This document shows, piece by piece, positions 1 through 5,650 of a DNA stretch of 11,969 bases. The translations under genes and the position numbers were made by a program. The notes beneath the pieces were generated by a model, which was given only the letters and a program-made list of their open reading frames with translations, had not been told where the DNA came from and made no database searches. Numbering within the stretch: the first letter of the stretch is position 1; each line of letters begins with the position of its first letter. The stretch covers positions 1-11,969 of the forward strand of contig DAOVIL010000006.1 of assembly GCA_030673725.1 (NCBI GenBank), in the 5' to 3' direction. The stretch comes from Candidatus Aenigmatarchaeota archaeon. GTDB taxonomy: Archaea > Aenigmatarchaeota > Aenigmatarchaeia > QMZP01.

Positions 1-1
1 C

Positions 2-427
2 TTCCTAGGCATAATGGAATCTCTCCTCTCAGGGGACGACACCAGGATAAGGTGCGGCTCTGGCTGGAAGAACTATTCAATCGTCACTGACGGAAACATA
101 GCAGCCTGCCCTGCCATGCTGGGCATGAAGGACTTCTATGTGGGGCACATCAGCAGGTCGCACCCATTGAAGATGCCCAGGAGCCTGGTGGGCGAGCCCT
201 GCACAACATGCGACATCTACCATATCTGCGGCGGCAGGTGCCTGTATGCGAACAAGACCATGCTGTGGGGAAGGAGCGGATTCAACCAGGTGTGCGAGAC
301 AGTCAGGAACCTTATCGAGACGATGAACGGCATCATGCCGAGGGTCAAGAGGCGGATTGCGCAAGGAAAGATAAAGGAAGATGATTTCGAGTACCATAAG
401 TACAACGGGGCTGAGATAATACCCTAA
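2..427 (+). CDS. Radical SAM/SPASM protein, C-terminal part (5' end outside window)
   Basis: The reading frame is open to the left edge, so only the C-terminal auxiliary-cluster region is present; the first in-frame ATG (position 14) is probably internal. The fragment contains CTTCDIYHICGGRC followed by a further Cys after exactly 17 residues, giving CX2CX5CX3CX17C, the diagnostic SPASM spacing. Two more cysteines lie upstream (in RCGSGW and AACPAM), as expected for the first half of the domain. SPASM domains bind extra 4Fe-4S clusters in radical SAM enzymes that modify peptides or proteins. The GSGW...DGNIAACPAM...VGHI context resembles an archaeal group of predicted peptide-modifying radical SAM proteins, recalled without a search. 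The CX3CX2C SAM-binding motif would lie upstream. No precursor peptide is evident in the window. The stop overlaps the stop of the convergent neighbour by four bases. Confidence 0.85.
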   Translation, partial: FLGIMESLLSGDDTRIRCGSGWKNYSIVTDGNIAACPAMLGMKDFYVGHISRSHPLKMPRSLVGEPCTTCDIYHICGGRCLYANKTMLWGRSGFNQVCETVRNLIETMNGIMPRVKRRIAQGKIKEDDFEYHKYNGAEIIP

Positions 428-1017
428 GGGTAGTTGAATTTCTGGACTGTCCTGCCGGTTTTTGCTGCAGCTGTCCTGAGCGCCGCCATGAAAGGCTCCT
501 CGAAGGGGGCATACTGGTCCATGAAGCCGTCCATGTCGTCCCAGGCATGCATCCCGATTGTCAGGCCTTTCTTCTCCACTATCTGGCCGTCTTTGTCAAA
601 GAACCAGGCGTCTCCGTCCCTGGTGTCCTTCCCGTCATACTTGGATGCCACGCAGACAAGGTTGAAACGTTTATTGAACCTGGATGACTTGAACTTCCAG
701 GAGATTATGCTGTCTGCCCTGGGGTATTCCCAGCCTTCCCTGAGGGTATGGTAGCTTACGAACCTGTTGTACTGCTCCTGGCTTCCGAAGGGCCAGAGGC
801 TGCAGTCCCCTTCCACTATCTCGGCCTCCATCCCGAGCGCTGCGCTGTAAAGGAGGGTGGCAAGGTTTATTCTGAAAGGGAAGTCCTGCCCTATCATGTA
901 GGTAGGGTTCCTCAGGCCTTCCATCTCTTTCCCGAACCTGCTGGGCTCGTACACCATGTAGTCGGCCACTTCTAACTGGAAATGGGCGACCTGTATTATG
1001 GGAGTTTCTTCTGACAT
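424..1017 (-). CDS. Uncharacterised 197-residue protein
   Basis: I do not recognise this family. The protein is soluble-looking, with no signal peptide or membrane segment, and is rich in aromatic residues (for example CSLWPFGSQEQYNRF, REGWEYP and DAWFFDKDGQ). A mixed alpha/beta enzyme or ligand-binding fold is conceivable, but no catalytic motif is recognisable. I place the start at the ATG whose A is at 1017 (MSEETPII...). An in-frame TTG eight codons upstream would run through the likely TATA element. A TATA-like sequence centred near 1043 on this strand sits 26 bases from the ATG, fitting a leaderless transcript. The gene is convergent with the SPASM gene and divergent from the ZIP transporter, 33 bases away. 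Its TAG stop shares bases with the neighbour's TAA. Confidence 0.75.
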   Translation of the reverse strand: MSEETPIIQVAHFQLEVADYMVYEPSRFGKEMEGLRNPTYMIGQDFPFRINLATLLYSAALGMEAEIVEGDCSLWPFGSQEQYNRFVSYHTLREGWEYPRADSIISWKFKSSRFNKRFNLVCVASKYDGKDTRDGDAWFFDKDGQIVEKKGLTIGMHAWDDMDGFMDQYAPFEEPFMAALRTAAAKTGRTVQKFNYP

Positions 1018-1050
1018 ATACCTTTTATTGACCGAAAACAATATTAGGGT
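1018..1050. promoter_or_regulatory. 33-bp divergent promoter with two interlocked TATA boxes
   Basis: For the plus-strand ZIP gene, TTTTATTG at 1023-1030 is centred about 25 bases before the ATG at 1051. For the minus-strand gene, the AT core at 1040-1046 (reading TAATATT) is centred 26 bases before its ATG at 1017. Both spacings match the archaeal TATA-to-start distance, so both transcripts would be essentially leaderless. The boxes are only about 17 bases apart, so initiation complexes for the two genes should clash. The boxes are inferred from sequence and position alone. Confidence 0.55.
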
Positions 1051-1791
1051 ATGGTGTGGCTGTATACACTGGCCAGTGTGATACTGATCAGCCTGGTGTC
1101 CTTCTTAGGTGTGCTGACATTCTCATTCTCTATTGAGAGGCTCAAGAAGATACTCCTGCTACTGGTGAGCTTTGCCGCAGGCGGCCTGCTTGGGGGAGCG
1201 TTCATACACCTGCTCCCAGAGACTGTGGCGGAGTTCGGGTTCAGCGTGACCACATCACTCTACGTGCTTAGTGGCATACTGCTGTTCTTTATACTGGAAA
1301 AATTCATACAATGGAGGCACTGCCACCATCCAACCACAGAGGCGCATCCCCACCCCTTCGCATACATGAACCTGGTGGGTGACGGGGTGCACAACCTGAT
1401 TGACGGCATGATAATAGCTGCGAGCTACATCATAAGCATCCCGGTAGGGATAGCGACCACAGTGGCCGTGGTCATGCACGAGATTCCCCAGGAGATGGGT
1501 GATTTTGGTGTCCTGGTCCATGGGGGGTTCAGCAGGAAGAAAGCACTCCTGATGAACTTCCTGACAGCACTGACTGCCCTGGTAGGGGCAGTGTTCGTCT
1601 TATTGCTGAACGGCACAGCAGGACTAAGCGCAATCCTGCTCCCATTGGCTGCAGGCGGCTTCATATACATAGCAGGCTCTGACCTGATACCCGAGCTGCA
1701 CAAGGAGATTGGGATGAAGAAGGCTTCACTGCAGCTGGTGTTCCTGGTCCTGGGAATAGCAATCATGTACGGGCTGACGCTTTTGCAGTGA
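1051..1791 (+). CDS. ZIP-family divalent metal transporter
   Basis: A 246-residue polytopic membrane protein that would import Zn2+ or a similar divalent metal into the cytoplasm. It has about eight hydrophobic segments. The two ZIP signature helices are clear: HNLIDG (residues 114-119) in helix 4 and HEIPQEMGD (143-151) in helix 5, which together form the transport-site metal centre. Supporting acidic and His residues are in FIHLLPE (51-57) and SDLIPE (210-215). A His-rich loop, WRHCHHPTTEAHPHP (88-102), precedes helix 4, where ZIP proteins often carry a cytosolic metal-binding loop. Gln147 replaces the second His of the classical HEXPHE motif; HEIPQE variants are familiar in prokaryotic ZIPs, so the protein is probably functional. 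Length is normal. The ATG start has a TATA-like box about 25 bases upstream and no ribosome binding site. Metal specificity cannot be read from the sequence. Confidence 0.92.
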   Translation: MVWLYTLASVILISLVSFLGVLTFSFSIERLKKILLLLVSFAAGGLLGGAFIHLLPETVAEFGFSVTTSLYVLSGILLFFILEKFIQWRHCHHPTTEAHPHPFAYMNLVGDGVHNLIDGMIIAASYIISIPVGIATTVAVVMHEIPQEMGDFGVLVHGGFSRKKALLMNFLTALTALVGAVFVLLLNGTAGLSAILLPLAAGGFIYIAGSDLIPELHKEIGMKKASLQLVFLVLGIAIMYGLTLLQ

Positions 1792-1798
1792 ATCCAAC

Positions 1799-1810
1799 CT
1801 TTTTAAATAA
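1799..1810 (+). promoter_or_regulatory. TATA box of the S24e gene
   Basis: The sequence CTTTTTAAATAA is a near-ideal archaeal TATA element, centred about 26 bases upstream of the ATG at 1831. No Shine-Dalgarno sequence lies between them. This predicts transcription starting at or next to the start codon, giving a leaderless mRNA. Confidence 0.75.
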
Positions 1811-1830
1811 GCCTTCTCAATAGTGATATT

Positions 1831-2298
1831 ATGAAAATCGACATAACTGAGCAGAAGAAGAACCCTCTCATGAAGAGGGAGGAGCTTTGGGTGACTGTAG
1901 AGCACACAGGAGCAGCCACGCCCAAGAGGAAGGAGCTGCTTCCCCATCTGGTGAAGACGCTCAAGACAAAGGAGAACCTGGTGATAATAAAGAAGATATT
2001 CAGCGACACCGGGAAGAACACAAGCAACGCAAAGGTGTTCGTCTACACCAAGACAGACGACATCCCAAAGGGAATGGCAGAGAAGATGCAGAGGCAGCTG
2101 AAGAAGGGCAAGGCTGAGGCGCCTAAGGCTGAGAAGAAGCCTGAAGCCAAACCGGAAAAGAAGAAGGAAGAAGCAAAACCTGAAGAAAAGAAAGAGGAAC
2201 CCAAGCCTGAGGAGAAGCCAGCAGAGAAGCCCAGAGCTGAAGGAAAGCCTGCTGAAGCCCCGAAGGAAGGGCCCAAAACCGAGGGGAAGAAAGAGTAG
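1831..2298 (+). CDS. rps24e: 30S ribosomal protein S24e with a long charged C-terminal tail
   Basis: The first 90 or so residues match the archaeal/eukaryotic small-subunit protein S24e: MKIDITEQKKNPLMKRE, then the conserved HTGAATPKRKE segment (residues 25-35), ENLVIIKKIFSDTGKNTS (48-65) and the KVFVYTKTDD strand (68-77). Archaeal S24e is usually about 100 residues. Here a low-complexity extension rich in Lys, Glu, Pro and Ala (about residues 93-155, with repeats such as KPEEKKEEPKPEEKP) adds some 60 residues. The tail is probably disordered and ribosome- or RNA-contacting; its role is unknown. The gene has its own strong TATA box and a leaderless start. S27ae follows 51 bases downstream with its own promoter signals; S24e and S27ae genes are commonly neighbours in archaea. 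Confidence 0.93.
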   Translation: MKIDITEQKKNPLMKREELWVTVEHTGAATPKRKELLPHLVKTLKTKENLVIIKKIFSDTGKNTSNAKVFVYTKTDDIPKGMAEKMQRQLKKGKAEAPKAEKKPEAKPEKKKEEAKPEEKKEEPKPEEKPAEKPRAEGKPAEAPKEGPKTEGKKE

Positions 2299-2303
2299 AT
2301 TCG

Positions 2304-2316
2304 CTTTTATATTTAT
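2304..2316 (+). promoter_or_regulatory. TATA box of the S27ae gene
   Basis: CTTTTATATTTAT is a strong TATA-like element immediately after the S24e stop. Its centre lies about 40 bases before the ATG at 2350, predicting a transcript start near 2336 and a leader of roughly 14 bases. Unlike most genes here, this one would therefore be leadered, consistent with the ribosome binding site that follows. Confidence 0.6.
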
Positions 2317-2339
2317 CTGGGCAATAATCTACATTGAAC

Positions 2340-2349
2340 GAGGCGTGAT
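2340..2349 (+). promoter_or_regulatory. Shine-Dalgarno site of the S27ae gene
   Basis: GAGGCGTGAT directly precedes the ATG, with the GAGG core six bases from the start codon. It can pair with the CCUCC-containing 3' end of archaeal 16S rRNA. It is one of the few convincing ribosome binding sites in the window and fits the short leader predicted from the TATA position. Confidence 0.6.
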
Positions 2350-2682
2350 ATGGGAAAGAAAGACAGGAAGGCCAACAAGAAGGGAAAGAGAATAAGGAAA
2401 GGCAAGAAGCATAGCACTCAGGCCGCCAACTCATTCTATGACATCAAGGCAGGGGACGCCAAGAGGCTGAAGAGCCACTGCCCCAGGTGCGGACCTGGAA
2501 CACGCCTGGCAGCCCACAAGGGAAGGTCATACTGCGGCAGGTGCGCATACACAGAATTCGACAAGAAGCCTGAAGGGAAGCCAGTAGAGAAGAAGCCTGT
2601 GCCAAAAGCCGAAGCGCCCAAAACAGAGAAGCCGAAGGTTGAGGCCCCAAAAACCGAAGCGCCCACAGAAGAGAAGAAGTGA
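2350..2682 (+). CDS. rps27ae: 30S ribosomal protein S27ae with a charged C-terminal tail
   Basis: A small-subunit zinc-ribbon protein. The CPRCGPGTRLAAHKGRSYCG segment (44-63) plus RCAYTEF is the S27ae signature, with zinc ligands Cys44, Cys47, Cys62 and Cys65. Residues 1-21 are an unusually basic Lys/Arg-rich stretch. After the ribbon, residues 71-110 form a Lys/Glu/Pro/Ala tail (for example PKTEKPKVEAPKTEAP) much like the one on S24e next door. Archaeal S27ae is typically 50-70 residues, so this 110-residue form is extended at both ends. There is no ubiquitin domain, as usual in archaea. It is encoded directly downstream of S24e but has its own TATA box and Shine-Dalgarno site. The stop lies five bases from the stop of the convergent dim2 gene. 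Confidence 0.93.
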   Translation: MGKKDRKANKKGKRIRKGKKHSTQAANSFYDIKAGDAKRLKSHCPRCGPGTRLAAHKGRSYCGRCAYTEFDKKPEGKPVEKKPVPKAEAPKTEKPKVEAPKTEAPTEEKK

Positions 2683-2687
2683 TTAGC

Positions 2688-3170
2688 TTATTCCTTGATC
2701 AGCCTTCTGTACACGTAGCCGTGGGTTCGGCCTGACAGCAGTTCTTCCACAGCTTCCTTTGCCTTCCAGCTGGACTCACCGTCGCCTATTATGGCGACTG
2801 TCTTGCCCTTTACAGCTATGATGGCGCCGGTCTCACGCTCTATTATGTGCCTGGTGGTGCCCTTCCTGCCTATCACCCTGCCCATAAGGCGCTTGATAGT
2901 ATTCTCCTTCTCGCCTGTCAGGCTTATGACGATGAGCTGGTGCTCTTCCTTCAGGAGCTCAAGGGCATCCTTTGGGGAGAACCCCCGGCCTATGGCTTTC
3001 ACTATGTCCTTTGCAACAAGAACTTTTTCTGGCTCCCCGCTTATCTCGACGTCTTCCTTTATTCTCAGCTTAACGCCTGCCCTTCTTTCTACCAGAGACT
3101 TTGCCCTTCCTTTTATTCCTATCAGTACGGGCTTCCTTTCTTCCGGTATCCTTACGATTTCCAGTGCCAT
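2688..3170 (-). CDS. dim2: KH-domain ribosome-assembly protein (Dim2/Pno1 family)
   Basis: A 160-residue protein with two KH RNA-binding domains. KH1 is at about residues 5-60 with GxxG loop GIKG (18-21); KH2 is at about 95-155 with GRKG (101-104). The linker contains KAIGRGFSP (58-66), and the C-terminus reads HGYVYRRL; both are hallmarks of archaeal Dim2 and its eukaryotic homologue Pno1. These proteins bind near the 3' end of small-subunit rRNA during maturation, and archaeal Dim2 is reported to contact aIF2-alpha. The ATG at 3170 (MALEIVRIPEERKPVLIG) gives the family-typical N-terminus; upstream in-frame codons look non-homologous. The first 101 bases overlap the 3' end of the preceding gene in another frame. 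No Shine-Dalgarno is visible, but a TATA-like box inside that gene sits about 27 bases upstream, so a leaderless internal transcript is possible. Confidence 0.92.
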   Translation of the reverse strand: MALEIVRIPEERKPVLIGIKGRAKSLVERRAGVKLRIKEDVEISGEPEKVLVAKDIVKAIGRGFSPKDALELLKEEHQLIVISLTGEKENTIKRLMGRVIGRKGTTRHIIERETGAIIAVKGKTVAIIGDGESSWKAKEAVEELLSGRTHGYVYRRLIKE

Positions 3171-3564
3171 AATGCAATTTAGGGGAGTAATGGATAAAAA
3201 GGAGGACCATGAGGATGATGCCCGCCCCAATCAGGACCGGCAGGAAAGCCGACCTTTCCTCTGGGGAGATTGTTACAGGAGCAGCCGGGCTTGTGGTAAG
3301 TTCCCTTCCAGAGGCAATTGGCTCCACACCCATCGTCACCTTCTGGTGCATGCAGAGGGAATCGCACCTGTCCCCTGCTATGCCATAGCCCAGGCACATT
3401 TCCAGGCAGTCTGCGCTCACGTCCAGGTGCAGTATGCAGCCTATCCTGCAGTCATCATCAAGGCACTGGTTAATGCAATCTGCTGCAGGCTCACCCTGGG
3501 CCAGGGCTGCGGGTGCCAGAACAAGCAGAATGGCAACAACCAGAAGCGCTGTCTTTCCTCTCAT
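3070..3564 (-). CDS. Exported Cys-rich single-pass membrane protein of unknown function
   Basis: A 164-residue protein not matched to any family. Residues 1-22 form a signal peptide (KTALLVVAILLVLAPAALA). Residues 24-106 are an exterior domain with eight cysteines arranged as four CX3C pairs: 30/34, 39/43, 53/57 and 67/71. A Thr/Ser/Pro linker follows, then a membrane helix (about 107-124), and finally a strongly basic tail (about 133-164) predicted to be cytoplasmic. The pairs suggest a disulfide-stabilised helical bundle, which is inference. The start overlaps the aIF1A stop as ATGA, implying coupled translation. The basic tail is encoded by the same DNA as the first 33 codons of dim2 in another frame. 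In several archaea aIF1A and a Dim2-type KH gene flank a RIO1 kinase gene; this protein occupies that slot but is not a kinase. The real end could be earlier only if the sequence contains an error. Confidence 0.75.
   Translation of the reverse strand: MRGKTALLVVAILLVLAPAALAQGEPAADCINQCLDDDCRIGCILHLDVSADCLEMCLGYGIAGDRCDSLCMHQKVTMGVEPIASGRELTTSPAAPVTISPEERSAFLPVLIGAGIILMVLLFIHYSPKLHYGTGNRKDTGRKEARTDRNKRKGKVSGRKKGRR
3192..3202 (-). promoter_or_regulatory. Possible internal TATA box for dim2
   Basis: On the minus strand this reads CCTTTTTATCC, centred about 27 bases before the dim2 ATG at 3170. It lies inside the codons for the membrane helix of the upstream gene (Leu-Leu-Phe-Ile). Position and composition fit a leaderless promoter, but a T-rich helix-coding stretch could produce it by chance. 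Confidence 0.4.
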
Positions 3565-3857
3565 ATGAAGCCTTTCTTCTTTACCCAGGCTGAATGGGTC
3601 TTGTTGTATATCCAGACGACATCAGCCTTCTCGTCAGGCTCTATGTCCCATGGCTCGATTATCACGACGTCCCCTACCTTGACCCTTATCCTTCTCCTGT
3701 ACCTGCCGGGAATCCTGCAGAGCCTCTGCTTCCCGTCCTTGCCTGTTATCCTGAACCTGCTGGCGCCGAGTATCTCGTCTATTATGCCCAGCATCTCCTT
3801 TCCCCTGGGCATCCTGACCCTCTGCACCCCTGTCTGGGCTGGCCTCTTATATGCCAT
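3561..3857 (-). CDS. eif1A: Translation initiation factor aIF1A
   Basis: A 98-residue OB-fold protein that binds the A-site region of the 30S subunit and promotes initiation complex assembly. Family features run the full length: the basic N-terminus, RVRMPRGKEMLGIIDEILGA (residues 13-32), RFRITGKDGKQRLCRIPGR (34-52), then RRIRVKVGDVVIIEPWD (55-71) and DEKADVVWIYNK (75-86). Length matches archaeal aIF1A. It is the first gene of a minus-strand operon with the Cys-rich membrane protein (four-base overlap) and dim2, linking initiation with small-subunit maturation. A TATA-like ATATTTTAA lies about 27 bases upstream of the ATG, again suggesting a leaderless mRNA. Confidence 0.95.
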   Translation of the reverse strand: MAYKRPAQTGVQRVRMPRGKEMLGIIDEILGASRFRITGKDGKQRLCRIPGRYRRRIRVKVGDVVIIEPWDIEPDEKADVVWIYNKTHSAWVKKKGFI

Positions 3858-3879
3858 AAACTATACTTGAGAGCGAGGG

Positions 3880-3889
3880 TTAAAATATG
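3880..3889 (-). promoter_or_regulatory. TATA box of the aIF1A operon
   Basis: On the minus strand the AT-rich sequence CATATTTTAA is centred about 27 bases from the aIF1A ATG at 3857. It overlaps the stop codon of the upstream surface-protein gene, so the operon promoter begins exactly where the previous gene ends. Confidence 0.6.
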
Positions 3890-4962
3890 TACCCGAGGCT
3901 CAGAATGACTTCCAGGGGCTGGTACATCCCCACCCCTCCATAGGGGTTGCTCTCAGGGATGGACTTGAAGAGGGAGAAAGTGACAGGACTTGCCATGAAG
4001 CCGGGTGCCACGCTGTACACGTCCCCTGCTGCCCAGGCGATTGCCGCCCTTGTGAGGACCCACCTGTCCTCCCTGTTGGCGTCGCCCTTGGACATCCAGA
4101 CTGTCCTCCCGAAGCCGTCCACCACGCCCTCATCCGCTATCATGGAAGGGGCTCCCCCAGAGTCCCTCAGGATGAGCCTGTCATCATTGCCTGTGGCATT
4201 CGCCTTCACATTATTGTTGAGCATGCCTGAAGCAGTGAAGCTGTAAGGCGTCGTGTACAGGCCAGGGTAGGTATTGCCTGTCACATTGGTTATCCTGTGG
4301 AAATATTTGACCAGGTTGTAGAACCTGTCCCCTGGCTTGGGGGTGAAGGAGAGCGTGCCTGAGGTAGAAGCCGTACCGTACTGGAGCTTGAAGACTTCTG
4401 ACTGCACCCTGGTTATCTGGATCATGCGGGTGAAGTCCTGCATCTCGACCAGCCCCCTTCCCCTCTTCAGGTAGTTCTTCATCTCAGTCACATACAGGTC
4501 AGGGCTGCTGGAGGTCAGGAAGCCGTCGCCCAGGAATATGACGTCATACACCACAGGGAAGCTTATCCTGCTGGGGAATATCTTGTAGACATTGAACTCT
4601 ACCTTCTCCCCGTTTATCCTGAAAGGGGTGAGGTTCTGCTTGAGCAGCCTGTACTCCTGGTCATTGCAGATGCAGCCGATGGACAGGTTGCTCTGTATGG
4701 CGTTGTAGACAGTCACATCGTACATTATGTTCGTCCCGCTGAGCACCCGGCTTATGCTGCGGTTCACCTCTGTGCTGTTAAGCCAGTTGATTCCCTTCCT
4801 GTCCAGGACTGAGATGATGTCGTTGCCAAGGGAGATGAGCTCAGCCCTCTCCCAGTCAGACCTGGCCCTGGGGACGGTGGAGAACTGGACCACCAGTATG
4901 AACACTACCAGGGTTATTATGACTATCTCCACTACATGTATGAAGGCTTTTTTCGTTTTCAT
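3880..4962 (-). CDS. Membrane-anchored surface protein with pilin-like N-terminus
   Basis: A 360-residue protein of unknown function. The N-terminus MKTKKAFIHVVEIVIITLVV is a basic stretch followed by a hydrophobic helix carrying an early Glu (residue 12), reminiscent of type IV prepilins, although the cleavage motif is not canonical. The rest would lie outside the cell and has several NxS/T sequons (for example NVTGN). Residues 137-181 (VVYDVIFLGDGFLTSSSPDL ... YLKRGRGLVEMQDF) and 283-313 (FGRTVWMSKGDANREDRWVL ... AIAWAAGD) resemble the class I glutamine-amidotransferase/ThuA-like fold seen in some surface proteins; no catalytic Cys is apparent in the expected place. The start at 4962 is preferred because the 40 residues upstream in frame are unlike a leader and are antisense to the next gene. 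It diverges from the coiled-coil gene across a 57-base gap. Confidence 0.75.
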   Translation of the reverse strand: MKTKKAFIHVVEIVIITLVVFILVVQFSTVPRARSDWERAELISLGNDIISVLDRKGINWLNSTEVNRSISRVLSGTNIMYDVTVYNAIQSNLSIGCICNDQEYRLLKQNLTPFRINGEKVEFNVYKIFPSRISFPVVYDVIFLGDGFLTSSSPDLYVTEMKNYLKRGRGLVEMQDFTRMIQITRVQSEVFKLQYGTASTSGTLSFTPKPGDRFYNLVKYFHRITNVTGNTYPGLYTTPYSFTASGMLNNNVKANATGNDDRLILRDSGGAPSMIADEGVVDGFGRTVWMSKGDANREDRWVLTRAAIAWAAGDVYSVAPGFMASPVTFSLFKSIPESNPYGGVGMYQPLEVILSLGYIF

Positions 4963-4971
4963 GCTATCTTT

Positions 4972-5010
4972 AACTTTTAAATAACCGCTCCTGTTATTAA
5001 ATATTAGGAG
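4972..5010. promoter_or_regulatory. Divergent promoter region between surface-protein and coiled-coil genes
   Basis: For the plus-strand gene, TTTTAAATAA (4975-4984) predicts a start near 5006, just at AGGAG (5006-5010), a Shine-Dalgarno-like sequence nine bases before the ATG at 5020. For the minus-strand gene, ATATTTAATAACAG (4991-5004) predicts a start near 4972 and a short leader of about 10 bases. The assignment of boxes to directions is inference; both AT blocks could be read either way. Confidence 0.45.
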
Positions 5011-5019
5011 AGTTTGCTT

Positions 5020-5649
5020 ATGAATCTGAGAGCTTTTCTCAAGAAGACCTTCGGGAACGATGTCTTTACCCACCTCAAACATAACGATATACTGGAGGAG
5101 AGGATAAAGGCTGAGAAGCAGGTCGAGAGGCTGTCCGACGACATAAAGGGCATACAGAACAAGATACAGACCCTCATGATACAGTCGAAAGGCCAGCCCA
5201 GGCCCATGAAGCTGCTGAACGTCCAGAAGATAAGGGGCCTCAGGCTAGAGAGCATGACCAAGCAGCAGCAGGCAAGCAGCTACCTGAAAGAGCTGTCCCT
5301 TCTGCTCCTGCTGGAGGCCATGAGGGAGCACCAGAAGACCAAGACCAAGAACGCGTTCATAGAGAAGGTGCTGAACTCTGATATCGACCACATAACAGAT
5401 ATCATCTTCAGCGAGGACGTCAGGACAGCAGTAAAGGAAGGCAAGATTGACGACGTCAAGGACAGGCTGAAGAGGGTCTTTGCGAAGGCCGACATATCAG
5501 TGGACGCTGAGACGCAGGAGCTTCTGAGCGCGATAGACGACCTGGAAGAGGTGGACGAGGAGACAGCACTGGCAATGGCCAAGGAGAAGGCCAGGAAGGT
5601 CTCAGAGGCGCCGCTCAAGAAGGCCATACTGGAAGAAGAGGAAGAATAA
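5020..5649 (+). CDS. Helical coiled-coil protein, candidate ESCRT-III-like subunit
   Basis: A 209-residue, almost wholly helical protein with no signal peptide or membrane segment. Residues 25-56 form a charged amphipathic helix, a KGQPRP turn (58-63) follows, and a second long helix spans about 65-105. This gives an antiparallel hairpin like the alpha1/alpha2 core of ESCRT-III (Snf7) proteins. Net charge shifts from basic at the N-terminus to acidic at the C-terminus (ending in EEEEE), as in that family. VKDRLKRV (146-153) matches the LxxRLxxL core of the MIM1 motif that binds MIT domains, with Val for two Leu. An MIT-containing Vps4-like ATPase is encoded 650 bases away. No family is assigned with certainty; a generic coiled-coil protein remains possible. 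The ATG at 5020 is preferred over a TTG two codons upstream because AGGAG is better spaced from it. Confidence 0.75.
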   Translation: MNLRAFLKKTFGNDVFTHLKHNDILEERIKAEKQVERLSDDIKGIQNKIQTLMIQSKGQPRPMKLLNVQKIRGLRLESMTKQQQASSYLKELSLLLLLEAMREHQKTKTKNAFIEKVLNSDIDHITDIIFSEDVRTAVKEGKIDDVKDRLKRVFAKADISVDAETQELLSAIDDLEEVDEETALAMAKEKARKVSEAPLKKAILEEEEE

Positions 5650-5650
5650 A

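Noticed and set aside
1469..1497. Loss of a metal ligand in the ZIP transporter (Gln in place of the second His of HEXPHE)
   Set aside because: HEIPQE variants are familiar in prokaryotic ZIP proteins and the other ligands are intact, so this is not evidence of inactivation.
3171..3230. A 20-residue N-terminal extension of Dim2 starting at 3230
   Set aside because: The extra residues (Ser-rich) do not resemble the family. The ATG at 3170 gives the expected start of KH1 and has a TATA-like box at the right distance.
3429..3477. Relationship of the CX3C pairs to mitochondrial small Tim chaperones
   Set aside because: The loop lengths between pairs (4, 9 and 9 residues) do not match the twin-CX3C Tim pattern, and this protein is exported and membrane-anchored. 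The resemblance is only in the local motif.
2791..3870. A 359-codon open frame on the plus strand across the dim2/aIF1A region
   Set aside because: It is antisense to three well-supported minus-strand genes, two of which belong to conserved families. Its translation is low in charge and has no domain character, typical of an antisense shadow.
4963..5082. A 40-residue N-terminal extension of the surface protein starting at 5082
   Set aside because: It would run antisense through the divergent promoter and into the coiled-coil gene. The pilin-like basic-plus-hydrophobic N-terminus begins naturally at the ATG at 4962.
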